This document shows positions 33,757-44,667 of a DNA stretch of 64,000 bases, piece after piece. This stretch comes from Streptococcus sanguinis (GTDB taxonomy: Bacteria > Bacillota > Bacilli > Lactobacillales > Streptococcaceae). The stretch lies in assembly GCF_003943735.1 (NCBI RefSeq), contig NZ_RJMV01000001.1, positions 401,000 through 464,999 on the forward strand. The letters are read 5' to 3'. Each line of letters opens with the position of its first letter. The stretch's first letter is position 1. Under the pieces are notes generated by a model. That model saw only the letters and a list, made by a program, of their open reading frames with translations. It searched no databases and had not been told where the DNA came from. Position numbers and translations under genes: made by a program.

Positions 33757-35886
33757 TCATTCTTTAATAGCATCTTCGTATCTGTCAAAGGCATAGTGGC
33801 TCTGTGCGTAGAGTGGATTATCCATGGCCAATAGCAAGTATTCGTTTTCTTTTTTAGCGCTATCTCCATCAGAGTCATTCCAGGTAACATCTAAGGCCAG
33901 CCACTGACCATCTACTTTTGCGAAGTTCCAAGCATGCGGGTCAAAATCATCTGTATTTCCACTCACATACATGGTTTCGAGACCAGCTTCCTGAGCAAGA
34001 GCCTGGAAGGTTACAGCATAAGCTTGACAGACTCCCTTACCCTCAAATAGCGGACCAGTAATATCAAAACTAGATTCATACTTGCGAATACCGTCTTGCA
34101 TATCTTTAAACGCTTTTGAAATAGCCTCTTCTGATTCTTTATTCTCAATAGATGTTTTGTAATTCAAAAAGCCTTGGTAAGCAGCCTTATCATAGCTAAT
34201 ATGCTCAATCATATACTGATTAATTGCCTCAATCTTTTCTCGGTCGCTCATCTGGTCTTTGATGATGTCTTTGACAATCTCTTTGACTTTTTTGCGGGCC
34301 TTCTTATATTTGGCAGTTTCATCAGCATCGTATTTAAAACTTACCACATGTTGCTTAGCATCAATGGCAGGAACCACTCCCTGCTGAATGACTGGATTTT
34401 GCTCTAAAACATCGTGAAGCAATTCACTGACATCTCCTTCACTCAGCTCCGGAAACTCACTGTAATCAACATATTCTGCATCGGACAAAAGAGCCTTGGC
34501 AAAATATTCCTGCGCTGCACTTCTGGCTGCCACTCTTTCCTCAATATCACTAACATCATGAACGACTGTTTTACCCTTGAGATCCAAGTCAGCCTGCTCT
34601 ACGCTGATATATTTCTCTGAAACACCCGACTTGCTTTCCTCTTTATTGACCTTTTCATTATGCTTATCTACAACAGGCTGCACTTCTTCTACACTGGCCT
34701 GTTCAATGAAAAAGTCCGTTTTGACAGTAGGCATGCCCTTGATAGAGACCAAACATCTGACATCCCGGCCTTCTTTTTCAATTTTTTCATAGACGATTGG
34801 AAAGTTCTGAATCTGGCCATCCATCATCTGCAGTGGTGCTTCTTCAGGAATATTTCCCTTCTGCCGCAGAGCGGAAACCTGGTCAGAAAAAGTCCGAAAA
34901 TCGATTTGATTCGGCATCAATTTCGCAAAGCTATCAGATGAGATAGGATTGCTGATAGTTCCTAAAGCTTCTTTGTCTTTGAGGGGAACAACAAGGAGTT
35001 CATAAGGCTTTTTCTCAACTGTTTTCTTACTGTAATCCTGGTCGTAAGCCTGCAGCAACCGTTGTCTGGCAAGAATTGGATCATCACCAGAACGGCCGCC
35101 GTTGCGGCTATCATAGTGAGTAGGCAAATCTGTCCGATACACTGTCGAAGTGACCCGATCGACCTCTTTATAGTTATAAAGACCTGTCTTAGCATCACTG
35201 CCAGGCATGGTCACATACTCTCTTTTTATAATGGAATAAGAGTCCGCTCCCGGTACTTCCGTCCATTCCAGCTGCAAGCGTCCATCTCCGAGCAGACTGC
35301 TCTTGGTTTTCAGAGCTAGCTTGTCGCGCCCTTTCTTATCTATCTTAACGATCCAAAGTTTTGGCTTTTTAAGTTTTTTACCTGTTCGCTCATCATCCCG
35401 TTGCAGCAAATAGAGCGTATCAAAAACACCCCAGCTCTCACCTTGCTTGGCTAGACCATATTCCGTATGCTCTCCATTTGCCTCCACTCTAGTCGCAGAG
35501 AAATGATAAGCTGGCTCAATCACTATCTGCCGCTTATCATTCATCTTAAAGTCACCCCCTAAAATAGCTCGTAAGTTGCTGTCTCCATAAATTTCAAAGG
35601 AAGAAATCAACTCAGTCTGTCCTTCATGTGGCAGTGTCTCAAAATCGTTAGGCTTTTGTACCTCTGTCGGAAATGTAATAGGCTCATTTTCCTTGATCTG
35701 AATGACCTTTTCTTGGACATCATAAGGAGTATTTTTGCTGTATTTTTCTCTCAGCTTACGAACACTTTCCGAAAATTGGCTGCCTTGCTCTCCCGGACCT
35801 CCACCGTTCTTTTGAAAAAGACTGCAGCCCATCAGAAAACAAATCAATAGAGTAAGCAGAGAAATGAAACGGATTTTCCTACTCAT
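33757..35886 (-). CDS. lipoprotein with C-terminal transglutaminase-like domain
   Basis: 709 residues. Lipoprotein signal 1-20 with lipobox FLMGC (Cys21). The middle (around 210-300) includes a fibronectin-like stretch (LQLEWTEVPGADSYSIIKR). From about residue 540 a transglutaminase/cysteine-protease-like domain has the triad in GVCQAYAVTFQALA (Cys), DPHAWNFAKVDGQW (His) and LDVTWND (Asp). Streptococcal relatives are surface proteins of unclear substrate. AGGAGGG ribosome site; a cre-like site lies 70 bp upstream. Confidence 0.87.
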   Translation of the reverse strand: MSRKIRFISLLTLLICFLMGCSLFQKNGGGPGEQGSQFSESVRKLREKYSKNTPYDVQEKVIQIKENEPITFPTEVQKPNDFETLPHEGQTELISSFEIYGDSNLRAILGGDFKMNDKRQIVIEPAYHFSATRVEANGEHTEYGLAKQGESWGVFDTLYLLQRDDERTGKKLKKPKLWIVKIDKKGRDKLALKTKSSLLGDGRLQLEWTEVPGADSYSIIKREYVTMPGSDAKTGLYNYKEVDRVTSTVYRTDLPTHYDSRNGGRSGDDPILARQRLLQAYDQDYSKKTVEKKPYELLVVPLKDKEALGTISNPISSDSFAKLMPNQIDFRTFSDQVSALRQKGNIPEEAPLQMMDGQIQNFPIVYEKIEKEGRDVRCLVSIKGMPTVKTDFFIEQASVEEVQPVVDKHNEKVNKEESKSGVSEKYISVEQADLDLKGKTVVHDVSDIEERVAARSAAQEYFAKALLSDAEYVDYSEFPELSEGDVSELLHDVLEQNPVIQQGVVPAIDAKQHVVSFKYDADETAKYKKARKKVKEIVKDIIKDQMSDREKIEAINQYMIEHISYDKAAYQGFLNYKTSIENKESEEAISKAFKDMQDGIRKYESSFDITGPLFEGKGVCQAYAVTFQALAQEAGLETMYVSGNTDDFDPHAWNFAKVDGQWLALDVTWNDSDGDSAKKENEYLLLAMDNPLYAQSHYAFDRYEDAIKE

Positions 35887-35956
35887 GATTTTCCCTCCTG
35901 AAGTAAATATTCTTAATATATTATACCATATTTTATTTGAGGTGTCTTTGTTTTTT

Positions 35957-35970
35957 TGTAAACGGATTCA
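35957..35970. promoter_or_regulatory. cre-like site upstream of the transglutaminase-like lipoprotein
   Basis: TGTAAACGGATTCA fits the catabolite response element pattern (TG, AA, CG core, CA end). It lies 71 bp upstream of the lipoprotein start, so CcpA control is plausible. Confidence 0.5.
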
Positions 35971-36096
35971 AATATCTGCAATTTTGCGAATAAACTCTTA
36001 ATTTTTTTATAGAGACAGCTTCCCTCAAACTACTGCATTTTCTCCTCTTGCTTTTAAAATCAAGAGGCTTCAGCCAATTACCTCCTTAAAACATAG

Positions 36097-36128
36097 AAAA
36101 ACCAAGCCAGATAGGACTTGGTTTATTT
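36097..36128 (-). terminator. Rho-independent terminator of GH1 copy 2
   Basis: AACCAAG (36100-36106) and CTTGGTT (36117-36123) form a stem with a 10-nt loop, A-rich on the left, so a T run follows on the minus strand, 34 bp after the GH1 stop. Confidence 0.75.
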
Positions 36129-36161
36129 TATAAGGAGCCATTTTATTTTGATTTAAGTCAT

Positions 36162-37637
<1,476 letters not shown>

Positions 37638-37712
37638 TTATAATAGTTGTCAAACATATTTTCTAACACAATTATCTTAATAAATTGTACTATTCTATGA
37701 AAGAGTGTCCCC

Positions 37713-38585
37713 ATGATTGATTTAGGCCAACTACATAAAAATACCGTTTTTAAAAACCAAGGAACCCCTTATTCTCTGACCCGCACCATCACTGAGAATG
37801 GTCATCCAGATATTCTTTTCCACTGGCATACCGATGTTGAAATGATTTATGTCCATGAAGGAAAAGCACAATTTCATATTGACGACGACTACTTTAACAG
37901 TGAAAAAGGTGATATTATCCTGATTCGCCCCAATGCCCTGCACTCCATCCACCCCATCAACGACGAGCGCCATTATATGGACGCTATTAATTTCCATCTG
38001 GATCTGATGGGCTACTCTGCCATGGATCAGGCCAGCATCAACTATCTGCAGCCCCTCTACAATGGTCAGCTGGACTTGACTCATGTGATCAAGCCCAATG
38101 ATACAGCCTATGCGGAGATTCGCCAGTGCCTCTTAGCAGCTATGGAAACAGGCTATTTCCGCAAATCTCACTACGAATTTCAGCTCAAAGCCCAGCTCAA
38201 CCAGCTCTTCTACCTGCTCTTTGAGAACGGCTATGTCATTTCCAAAGACCTGTCACCAGAAGGCTATCGCAAGGAAGAAAAGATTCGCTCCATCATTGAC
38301 TACATCAATGCCCATTACCAAGAAGACCTGAATATTGACCAATTGGCTGGCATCTGTGGCTACAGCTCCACCCATTTCATGAACTTCTTCAAGAAGCATC
38401 TGGGCGTTTCCTGCATTGAGTACCTGATTCAATTCCGCCTTCGCAAGGCAGCCGAACTCCTGCAGCACTCCAATCTCTCTGTACTGGAAATCTCCAGCCA
38501 GGCTGGCTTTAATAACCTGTCCAACTTCAACCGCCAGTTCAAAAAATACTACCAAATGACACCAAGCCAGTATCGGAAGAAATGA
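37713..38585 (+). CDS. AraC-family regulator with N-terminal cupin domain
   Basis: 290 residues. Residues 20-120 are a cupin-type sensing domain (HWHTDVEMIYVHEGKAQFHI, GDIILIRPNALHS). Residues 190-290 hold the two helix-turn-helix motifs of AraC proteins (INIDQLAGICGYSSTHFMNFFKK-like and VLEISSQAGFNNLSNFNRQFKK). It is divergent from the GH1 phospho-beta-glucosidase gene, suggesting activation in response to a beta-glucoside or its phosphate. Confidence 0.92.
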   Translation: MIDLGQLHKNTVFKNQGTPYSLTRTITENGHPDILFHWHTDVEMIYVHEGKAQFHIDDDYFNSEKGDIILIRPNALHSIHPINDERHYMDAINFHLDLMGYSAMDQASINYLQPLYNGQLDLTHVIKPNDTAYAEIRQCLLAAMETGYFRKSHYEFQLKAQLNQLFYLLFENGYVISKDLSPEGYRKEEKIRSIIDYINAHYQEDLNIDQLAGICGYSSTHFMNFFKKHLGVSCIEYLIQFRLRKAAELLQHSNLSVLEISSQAGFNNLSNFNRQFKKYYQMTPSQYRKK

Positions 38586-38603
38586 AGCTCTAAAATAGAA
38601 AAT

Positions 38604-38650
38604 AAAAACGAATACCTGCTGACAAAATATGCTGAGGGTATTCGTTTTTT
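38604..38650 (+). terminator. Rho-independent terminator of the AraC gene
   Basis: AAAAACGAATACC (38604-38616) pairs with GGTATTCGTTTTT (38637-38649) across a 20-nt loop. The same hairpin can serve the convergent gene at 38702. Confidence 0.85.
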
Positions 38651-38701
38651 GTAATGCTAATATTATAAGAAGGATAGAAACAGCAACATGTTTGTAAGAT
38701 A

Positions 38702-39373
38702 TTATTCTAGATCTCGGTCCCTGCCTTCTGAGCCATAGACTCTGTGATAGGCTTTGACATAAAAAGATATGGGTTTATCTGATTCGTTTTGGACAGTGAT
38801 ATCTTGATCACTGTCGCTTACACTAAAAACAAACGTTCTATTTTGGGTAAAGTTGACATCAATGCTATAGTTTTCGTTAAACTCAACACCTAAATCGGAT
38901 AAAGCCTGTTCGTTTGGGATTGTTATCCCCCCATCCTTTTCATTATAGTAGTGAACAGACTTTTTTTCTGCATCATAGATATACTCATTTTCACCTATCT
39001 GCTCTCTCAAATAAGAATCGTATATTCTAATTTTCCCATCTGTTTTATCTTTAAATTTTAAAACACTGACTCCTGAACCCTTTATTAGGTCAAGATAAGG
39101 CTTTTTAATCTTTACATAAACAGCTTCACCTGGCTTTAATTTTACTAATTGGTAAGAGCCACCATGATCTTCTCCGCCAAAATAAACCAGATTCCAAATC
39201 AAGGTTCCCAAAAAGAGTAGACTAATCACTTTCCCATAAATGCTTTTGTAGAAAGGTTTCTTTATACAGATATAAACTATCCATGAAACGATAAAAACAA
39301 CAAAGATAAATAAGAGTGGTAAAAAGTGAATTAAAAAGTCTATTAAAAGAAAAAGTTGTTCAAAAAAATTCAT
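38702..39373 (-). CDS. hypothetical membrane protein
   Basis: 223 residues from the ATG at 39373, which follows AAAGGCG; an in-frame TTG at 39397 is less likely. Two hydrophobic segments (about 10-37 and 50-65) are followed by a soluble, mostly beta-predicted part outside or inside the membrane, rich in Asp, Tyr and Lys. I do not recognise a family. The region 38.7-39.7 kb is AT-rich and both of its genes are hypothetical, so it may be an accessory patch. Confidence 0.7.
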   Translation of the reverse strand: MNFFEQLFLLIDFLIHFLPLLFIFVVFIVSWIVYICIKKPFYKSIYGKVISLLFLGTLIWNLVYFGGEDHGGSYQLVKLKPGEAVYVKIKKPYLDLIKGSGVSVLKFKDKTDGKIRIYDSYLREQIGENEYIYDAEKKSVHYYNEKDGGITIPNEQALSDLGVEFNENYSIDVNFTQNRTFVFSVSDSDQDITVQNESDKPISFYVKAYHRVYGSEGRDRDLE

Positions 39374-39453
39374 ATTTCGCCTTTCTTTAATTTTCAATCA
39401 ATATTTAGTTTCAACCAACAAGGATAAAGCTAGTTCCTATCATCCAATCATTT

Positions 39454-39708
39454 CTATACTAGCAAGTTCAGCAGAAGATTGAAGAGTCCCAGCCAAAAGA
39501 TAGCTAGCAGCAAATTGCGCCCCTGCTTTTCCTTAAAGAGATTTCTTCTCAGAAACAGGCAGAAAATCAACAAGACCAGGGAGCACACTAGCAACAAAAA
39601 CAAGATAAACATAGGTATAAGATACAAAAGCAACCACAAACCAAAATACATTTCATTTTCTTTCCAATAACATAATAGACGAGCTCGAAAGCGGTCAGTT
39701 TCATTCAT
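39454..39708 (-). CDS. small hypothetical membrane protein
   Basis: 84 residues with two strongly hydrophobic stretches (about 20-55 and 68-84) separated by a basic turn (RRNLFKEKQGRN). No clear Shine-Dalgarno sequence precedes the ATG. It lies 80 bp upstream of the next hypothetical membrane protein gene and may be expressed with it. No family recognised. Confidence 0.5.
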   Translation of the reverse strand: MNETDRFRARLLCYWKENEMYFGLWLLLYLIPMFILFLLLVCSLVLLIFCLFLRRNLFKEKQGRNLLLAIFWLGLFNLLLNLLV

Positions 39709-39759
39709 TAACAGTTCTATAATCCTTTTTAATTATAACAAAATCTTAAATTTCAAAAC

Positions 39760-39797
39760 AGCAAAAGCCAGATTGGTAAATCCAATCTGGCTAAAAT
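39760..39797 (-). terminator. Rho-independent terminator of the CapA-like gene
   Basis: GCCAGATTGG (39767-39776) and CCAATCTGGC (39782-39791) form a perfect 10-bp stem with loop TAAAT; A/T-rich on both sides. Confidence 0.88.
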
Positions 39798-39811
39798 CAT
39801 ATTCAAGCAAT

Positions 39812-41194
39812 TTATTGCCCCGGCCAATTCAGTCCAACATGAGAATTCATTTCCTGATAGGCGGTATCAATCCGTGCTCTGGTTTCTTGATCCAGTTTGT
39901 CTCGATACTTGCCACCTTCGACAAAGTCGTCCAAAATCCAGGTCTGGTAAGTGTATAAAGGTAGACCGTCTGCCGAAGTAGCGCCCTTTTCAACTCGGCT
40001 GACCCAGCTCGGATGAGCCTGAGCACTTTTTATCAGCGTGCCTGATGCTGTCTTTTCAATGGTAACATCCATCAGCACTCCGCGCTCAGTCCAATGAGCA
40101 TTTTCAATTTCCTCCATGGTTTCGATGCGCTGATTGGAAATAAAATTCCCCATAGAATACATAATCAGCTTCTTCTGGCCGTCTTTCTCTAAAATCTCCG
40201 CCGGCTGAACCACATGAGGATGGCCTCCAAAGACGATATCTGCTCCCCAGTCAACCATTTTATGGTAGAGGGTCATCTGCTCCTCTGTTGGCTCCAGCTG
40301 GTACTCTATCCCCATCTGAGGCATGACGACTGTGATGTCAGCTTCCTTTTCTGCCCGTTCAATCTCCGCCCGCATCTTTTCTTCATCCAGATCGGACAGG
40401 CGATTATCATAGTCTTCCTGACTGAGAAGCCCTTCCATTCCATTGTAGCCATAGGAGTAAGCCAGCAGTGCAATCTTAATGCCTTTGACTTCCTTTATCA
40501 AAATCGGTGCCTGACTGCGTTTTTCATGCGGATAAACACCGATGGGAGTGATTCCCTCTTTTTCAAAAGCCTGAGCTGTAGTGAAAACTCCCTCTAAGCC
40601 AGAGTCTAAAATGTGATTATGAGCCAGGTCCATCACCTGATAGCCAGCATCCTTGATTGCTGGAACTACGGCTTCTGGAGCATTAAAAAGTGGATAGCCA
40701 TTCAAGGGATAGTCCGGCCGAATCGTGCCTTCAAAGTCCCCTAAGACCAAATCTCCCTGCCGAAGCCATTCCTTAGCATATTGGAAATTCTCAGAAAAAT
40801 CATAAGTTCCATCTTCTTTCTGGGCGCTCAGATAAAGGCCGTCGTGATAAAGCAAATCCCCAGTCGCCATGATACGAACCGTTTGATTCTGAGAGGAATC
40901 CGACTGCTGCTCTTTCTTACTAGGAGACAGAAAGGTGAAATCCTGCACATGCTCCGACAGCAGAATTAATCCGGCTGACATCCCAACAACTGTCAAAAGC
41001 GCACCGACAAACTGGCGATTGCTAAGCTGTTTTTTAAAGAACTTAGGAAGAGAAAGCGGCAACTTCTTAATCCAACCCCGCCAAGCTTGGTAGGCATCTG
41101 TCAGGAGAGTATACTCCACAGCAAAACCCGATATCTTTTTCCAAAGTTCCTGAAAAAAAGTCTGAATTTTCTCCCAAAGATTTTTTTTATCCAT
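39812..41194 (-). CDS. CapA-family (poly-gamma-glutamate synthesis-like) metallophosphatase
   Basis: 460 residues from the ATG at 41194 (GGAGAG upstream). A membrane segment at about 65-85 (VGALLTVVGMSAGLILLSE) anchors an external calcineurin-like domain with MATGDLLYHDG, LGDFEGTI, DLAHNHILDSG and GGHPHVVQPAE as metal-ligand motifs. Family members are linked to capsule or surface-polymer assembly; no other capsule gene is near, so the real substrate is open. Monocistronic, with a terminator at 39760. Confidence 0.9.
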   Translation of the reverse strand: MDKKNLWEKIQTFFQELWKKISGFAVEYTLLTDAYQAWRGWIKKLPLSLPKFFKKQLSNRQFVGALLTVVGMSAGLILLSEHVQDFTFLSPSKKEQQSDSSQNQTVRIMATGDLLYHDGLYLSAQKEDGTYDFSENFQYAKEWLRQGDLVLGDFEGTIRPDYPLNGYPLFNAPEAVVPAIKDAGYQVMDLAHNHILDSGLEGVFTTAQAFEKEGITPIGVYPHEKRSQAPILIKEVKGIKIALLAYSYGYNGMEGLLSQEDYDNRLSDLDEEKMRAEIERAEKEADITVVMPQMGIEYQLEPTEEQMTLYHKMVDWGADIVFGGHPHVVQPAEILEKDGQKKLIMYSMGNFISNQRIETMEEIENAHWTERGVLMDVTIEKTASGTLIKSAQAHPSWVSRVEKGATSADGLPLYTYQTWILDDFVEGGKYRDKLDQETRARIDTAYQEMNSHVGLNWPGQ

Positions 41195-41281
41195 CACATC
41201 TCTCCGCTTTTTCTTGCTTGATAATAACGCATCAATCTTTACTATATTGTACTATTTTTACTGCCAAAAGAAAAGGAAAGC

Positions 41282-41349
41282 AAAAAGCAGAGGAGGGAGA
41301 AGCATGCTACAATCTTCAAATTGCGGCAATCTCTCCCATTCTCCTGCTT
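41282..41349 (-). terminator. long imperfect hairpin after the amidohydrolase gene
   Basis: AGCAG-AGGA-GGGAGA near 41286-41300 pairs with TCTCCC-ATTCTCCTGCT ending at 41348. On the minus strand the stem is followed by CTTTTTG. It lies about 60 bp after the amidohydrolase stop. Confidence 0.5.
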
Positions 41350-41408
41350 CATTTTCTATTTTTTCAATTCTAAGAGCTGATCAACGAGCTGAAAATCGGC
41401 TTTCATTC

Positions 41409-42680
41409 TTACCCCAAACTTCCTACATCAACGGTCAGCACTTGGCCGTCTCGGACAACCTGTCGCCCTGCAATGTAGACATCCTGAACATCGCTGCCTT
41501 TGACTGCGTACACTAGGTGCGATAGCATATTTTCCAAAGGATAGAGGTGAAGTCGTCCCTTAGGTTGAATGACAATGAAATCGGCTTGTTTGCCCATTTC
41601 CAGACTGCCGATTTTCTTCTCTAATCCCAGAGCTTTGGCTCCTTCAATGGTCAAAGCTTTTAAAGCCTGCTCAATTGTAAACTGGGTCGCATCGCCTGCC
41701 CGCATCTTCTGAAGGAGAGCAGCTGTCCGACCTTCTTCAAACATATCCAGATTATTATTGGAAGCGACAGAGTCTGTCGCTAAGCCAACGGTCACTCCAG
41801 CGGCTAATAAGTCCGTCACCGGAGCTACTCCAGAAGCCAGCTTGAGGTTGCTGATAGGATTGTGGGCGATGCTGACTGGTGAAGCCGCTAAATCCGCAAT
41901 CTCTGACGGATTCAATTCAACTCCGTGAGCAAAAATTGCTGGCTGATCCAAGTAGCCTAGGTCTTTTAAGAAAGCCAGAGGCCGTTTACCATAGCGCTCC
42001 AGAATGATTTTATTTTCTTCCTGTGTCTCCGCCACATGGATATGAAGCTTCAAATCCAGCTCACGCGCTAGCTCAAGACTACCCTTTAGCAGATCTTCGT
42101 CACAGGCATAGGGCGAGTGAGGCGCCACCATAACCTGAAAATCTTCATCATCATAGAAGCGGATTTTCTCAATAATGGCCCGAGTACGTGCCAGAGTCTC
42201 TTCTGCTGTTTCCGACTCTGAGCTAAAGAGTGTTGGTGAGAAATAGCAACGCATACCAGACTGCCGCACAGTCTGATAAATCCGGTCAACATCCACTCCC
42301 TGAGGATTATACATGTCGTTAAAAGTCGTTGTTCCTGACTGTAACATTTCAGCTAGAGCCAGCTGGACAGCCTGGGTCGTTAGATCCGCTGTGAATTGAC
42401 TTTCTGCTGGCCAGATATAGTCCTCCAGCCATTCATGCAGATTGCTGTCATCACGAATCCCGCGCAGCAAGGTCATGGCCGAGTGAGTATGACAGTTGAC
42501 CAGCCCTGGCATGATCCAAGCATCTTCATAATCCACTGTTTCACTGCATTTTCCTAGCCAGTTTTCATCATAGGGACCGCAGTAGGCAATGCGGTCGTCC
42601 TCAACCACTAGCAGCCCGTCCCGGTAAACATGAAATGCGCTGTCACAGGTCACCAGATTGACATTTGTATAAGCTTTCAT
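41409..42680 (-). CDS. mtaD: amidohydrolase: 5-methylthioadenosine/S-adenosylhomocysteine deaminase-like
   Basis: 423 residues of the TRZ/ATZ/MtaD type. Metal-binding and catalytic motifs are NCHTHSAMTLLRG, LHIHVAETQEE, FAHGVEL and ATDSVASNNNLDM; the substrate-proximal Glu is in the ETQEE region. Such enzymes deaminate MTA or SAH, or related adenosines and guanine-like substrates. The methionine importer genes lie 2-5 kb further on, but transcription is separate. The symbol is by family; substrate is not proven. Confidence 0.85.
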   Translation of the reverse strand: MKAYTNVNLVTCDSAFHVYRDGLLVVEDDRIAYCGPYDENWLGKCSETVDYEDAWIMPGLVNCHTHSAMTLLRGIRDDSNLHEWLEDYIWPAESQFTADLTTQAVQLALAEMLQSGTTTFNDMYNPQGVDVDRIYQTVRQSGMRCYFSPTLFSSESETAEETLARTRAIIEKIRFYDDEDFQVMVAPHSPYACDEDLLKGSLELARELDLKLHIHVAETQEENKIILERYGKRPLAFLKDLGYLDQPAIFAHGVELNPSEIADLAASPVSIAHNPISNLKLASGVAPVTDLLAAGVTVGLATDSVASNNNLDMFEEGRTAALLQKMRAGDATQFTIEQALKALTIEGAKALGLEKKIGSLEMGKQADFIVIQPKGRLHLYPLENMLSHLVYAVKGSDVQDVYIAGRQVVRDGQVLTVDVGSLG

Positions 42681-42710
42681 TTCAACTCCTTTCCATTTTA
42701 AATCAAAATT

Positions 42711-42866
42711 CTAATTTACCTTATTTACTTTATCAATAAGCTGACGGTTTGCTTCTTTTTGGAGATCATAAACAGGTGTATTGACTGGATTGTAGACTAA
42801 ATATTCAGACTCCCCATCCATAAAGAGAATATTCTGGTCCCCCAAGAGAGATGAATCCGCCTTGGA
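42711..42866 (-). pseudogene. in-frame C-terminal remainder of the gene at 42867-44501, beyond a stop codon
   Basis: Immediately after the TAA at 42869-42867 the same frame stays open for 51 codons and ends at TAG (42713-42711). The translation is protein-like and compositionally continuous: it starts SKADSSLLGDQNILFMDG, continues with SEYLVYNPVNTPVYDLQ and ends DKVNKVN. No start codon or ribosome site precedes it. It is best read as the lost C-terminus after a nonsense mutation at one codon, or, less likely, as an extension made by stop-codon read-through. Confidence 0.7.
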
Positions 42867-44501
42867 TTAAATGTTATTAGCAATAATTTGATCATCAAAC
42901 TTAGTTGCAATCAGTTTTTGAGGCTGTTCCTTGGCCAAATCAAGAATTGCTTGAGATTGAGATAGATTGCTTGAATTAGCTGCTGTTACAAAAACAAAAT
43001 AAATATTTTGATTTGGACCTTCAGCAGTTAATTTCTTAATCCGCTCCAGTTGGTTACTAGTATAATCTACCTTCAAACCTGATGACTTATAACCATAACT
43101 GTGAATCGCTACTACAACCGGTGATTCTGCTGCCAGTTCTCCCTTCTGGCGAGCAGCGAAAGTTGCTTCCAGATTATTTATCTCTTTTTCGGTATATTCT
43201 TCGTCATCCGCGTAGATAGCTTTTCCCAATGTATTGGACGCCCATAGATACTTAACCCAGCGAGAATAATAGAGTTCTCCAACTTTATATGGGGAATCTA
43301 CTATAGATAAGTTCCCTTTTTTGATTTGCCAATAAAAAGCAGTTTCATCAGCTCTATTCTGTCCAATAAAAGGTGCTAATTCATTTTTCACTCCTATTGA
43401 AAAATTTCCTTCATCATAGGCAAGATTTACATAATCACTGTAACTCCCTACTGTATGACTTTGTAGATCACGAGTTTGATTTGCCGGGACTTGCCAGCCT
43501 TCCAAAATATTATCCTGTTCAATAGGTGCTAGCAAACGAGTCAGGTAAGTCATTCCTGAAAGGTTGGTATTGATCCAATAAAATTTACCACCCTTTTTCA
43601 AATTTTCCGTTGCTTTCGGGAATTGCTGTGTTAAGCGCAAATTATCAAGCCTATCTGGTTGTTCCTTCAAAGCTCTAGCCAGGGCACTAATATATTCTGT
43701 CTTTTTCGTTTTTGAATTGTATTCAGAAGTCCCTGCTTCATAATTTAGTAACCCTACAATATGATTAGAAGAAAATTTATAAGGAGATTCTATACTGTTA
43801 GAAAACATAGGTAACAAGTCGGAAGTAGTTGCTAGACTATAAGATTTATAGCTTGATTTACCATCTGAGACATCTGTCAAAAGTCCAGGAATATCAACAC
43901 CATAGAGCCAATCTGATTCTTCTCCTGTTTTCCGATTTATTGCATGAATTAAGAGGTGATGGGAAACGTAGCCGTTAGCACTTGAAGTTTCTGTATAAAT
44001 CCTACGATCAATTCCAACAGGTAGGAGATTCTCATCTTCTTCAGCAAAGTCTTCAAACACATCTACCTGAATTGTCTTATGTTTGCCTGTCTCACCATCT
44101 AGCTCTTCGTCCATACGGTGAATGGTTAACTTAAATTTATCAGAATCATCTTTCTGAAAAGATTCTTGACTAACATAGTTCTTCAAGGAAATTTCCACTT
44201 CAATAACATCATCATCCGTAACCCAGTAGTCCTCGCCTTTGAGAACAAATCCGTAGAGAAGATTTCCTTGATAAATAAAAGACAAATTCTCAATCTTAGA
44301 TTTCAGAAAATAGCCTTTTTCACCAGGGTTCATTGTTGTACTTTCACCAACTAAATGATTCTGATTTTGCGGATGCTTGTCACCAGAATAAATATTGGCC
44401 AAAATCAAGATTCCTATAATCAAAACAAGTGCTGAAATGAGACCATGCTTTTTAATAAAAGCCCACAAGTTACCTACAAACTTTTTAATTTTCTCTGTCA
44501 T
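42867..44501 (-). CDS. membrane-anchored protein of unknown function, apparently shortened by an in-frame stop
   Basis: 544 residues to the TAA; the undamaged protein would be 596. AAGGGG precedes the ATG. Residues 19-36 form one membrane segment (GLISALVLIIGILILANIY); the rest is probably extracellular. The middle has a typical surface-enzyme look (VGIDRRIYTETSSANGYVSHHLLIHAINR), and the last part VVVAIHSYGYKSSGLKVDYT may be an alpha/beta domain. I do not recognise the family. The metP terminator lies upstream (44634), and a small ATCTCCT/AGGAGAT hairpin is in the leader (44559-44577). Confidence 0.72.
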   Translation of the reverse strand: MTEKIKKFVGNLWAFIKKHGLISALVLIIGILILANIYSGDKHPQNQNHLVGESTTMNPGEKGYFLKSKIENLSFIYQGNLLYGFVLKGEDYWVTDDDVIEVEISLKNYVSQESFQKDDSDKFKLTIHRMDEELDGETGKHKTIQVDVFEDFAEEDENLLPVGIDRRIYTETSSANGYVSHHLLIHAINRKTGEESDWLYGVDIPGLLTDVSDGKSSYKSYSLATTSDLLPMFSNSIESPYKFSSNHIVGLLNYEAGTSEYNSKTKKTEYISALARALKEQPDRLDNLRLTQQFPKATENLKKGGKFYWINTNLSGMTYLTRLLAPIEQDNILEGWQVPANQTRDLQSHTVGSYSDYVNLAYDEGNFSIGVKNELAPFIGQNRADETAFYWQIKKGNLSIVDSPYKVGELYYSRWVKYLWASNTLGKAIYADDEEYTEKEINNLEATFAARQKGELAAESPVVVAIHSYGYKSSGLKVDYTSNQLERIKKLTAEGPNQNIYFVFVTAANSSNLSQSQAILDLAKEQPQKLIATKFDDQIIANNI

Positions 44502-44633
44502 TCTATCCCCTTCTCTAGTCGTACTAAGTCTGGTGCATTGTTTATCAAAATCCTATCTCCTCACTAGGAGATTTTAGCTATTATAACAAGCCTAATCTAA
44601 TTGCGCAAGTCTTTTAATACAATTACGGCATTA

Positions 44634-44657
44634 AAAAGAGCCCCATATGGAGCTCTC
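44634..44657 (-). terminator. Rho-independent terminator of the met operon
   Basis: On the minus strand AGAGCTCC and GGGGCTCT (one wobble pair) form an 8-bp stem with loop ATAT, followed by TTTTT, 11 bp after the metP stop. Confidence 0.85.
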
Positions 44658-44667
44658 CAAAACCAAC

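Noticed and set aside
44559..44577. ATCTCCT/AGGAGAT hairpin as a terminator
   Set aside because: The stem is perfect but no T run follows on the transcribed strand, and the real met operon terminator is at 44634. It may only be leader structure.
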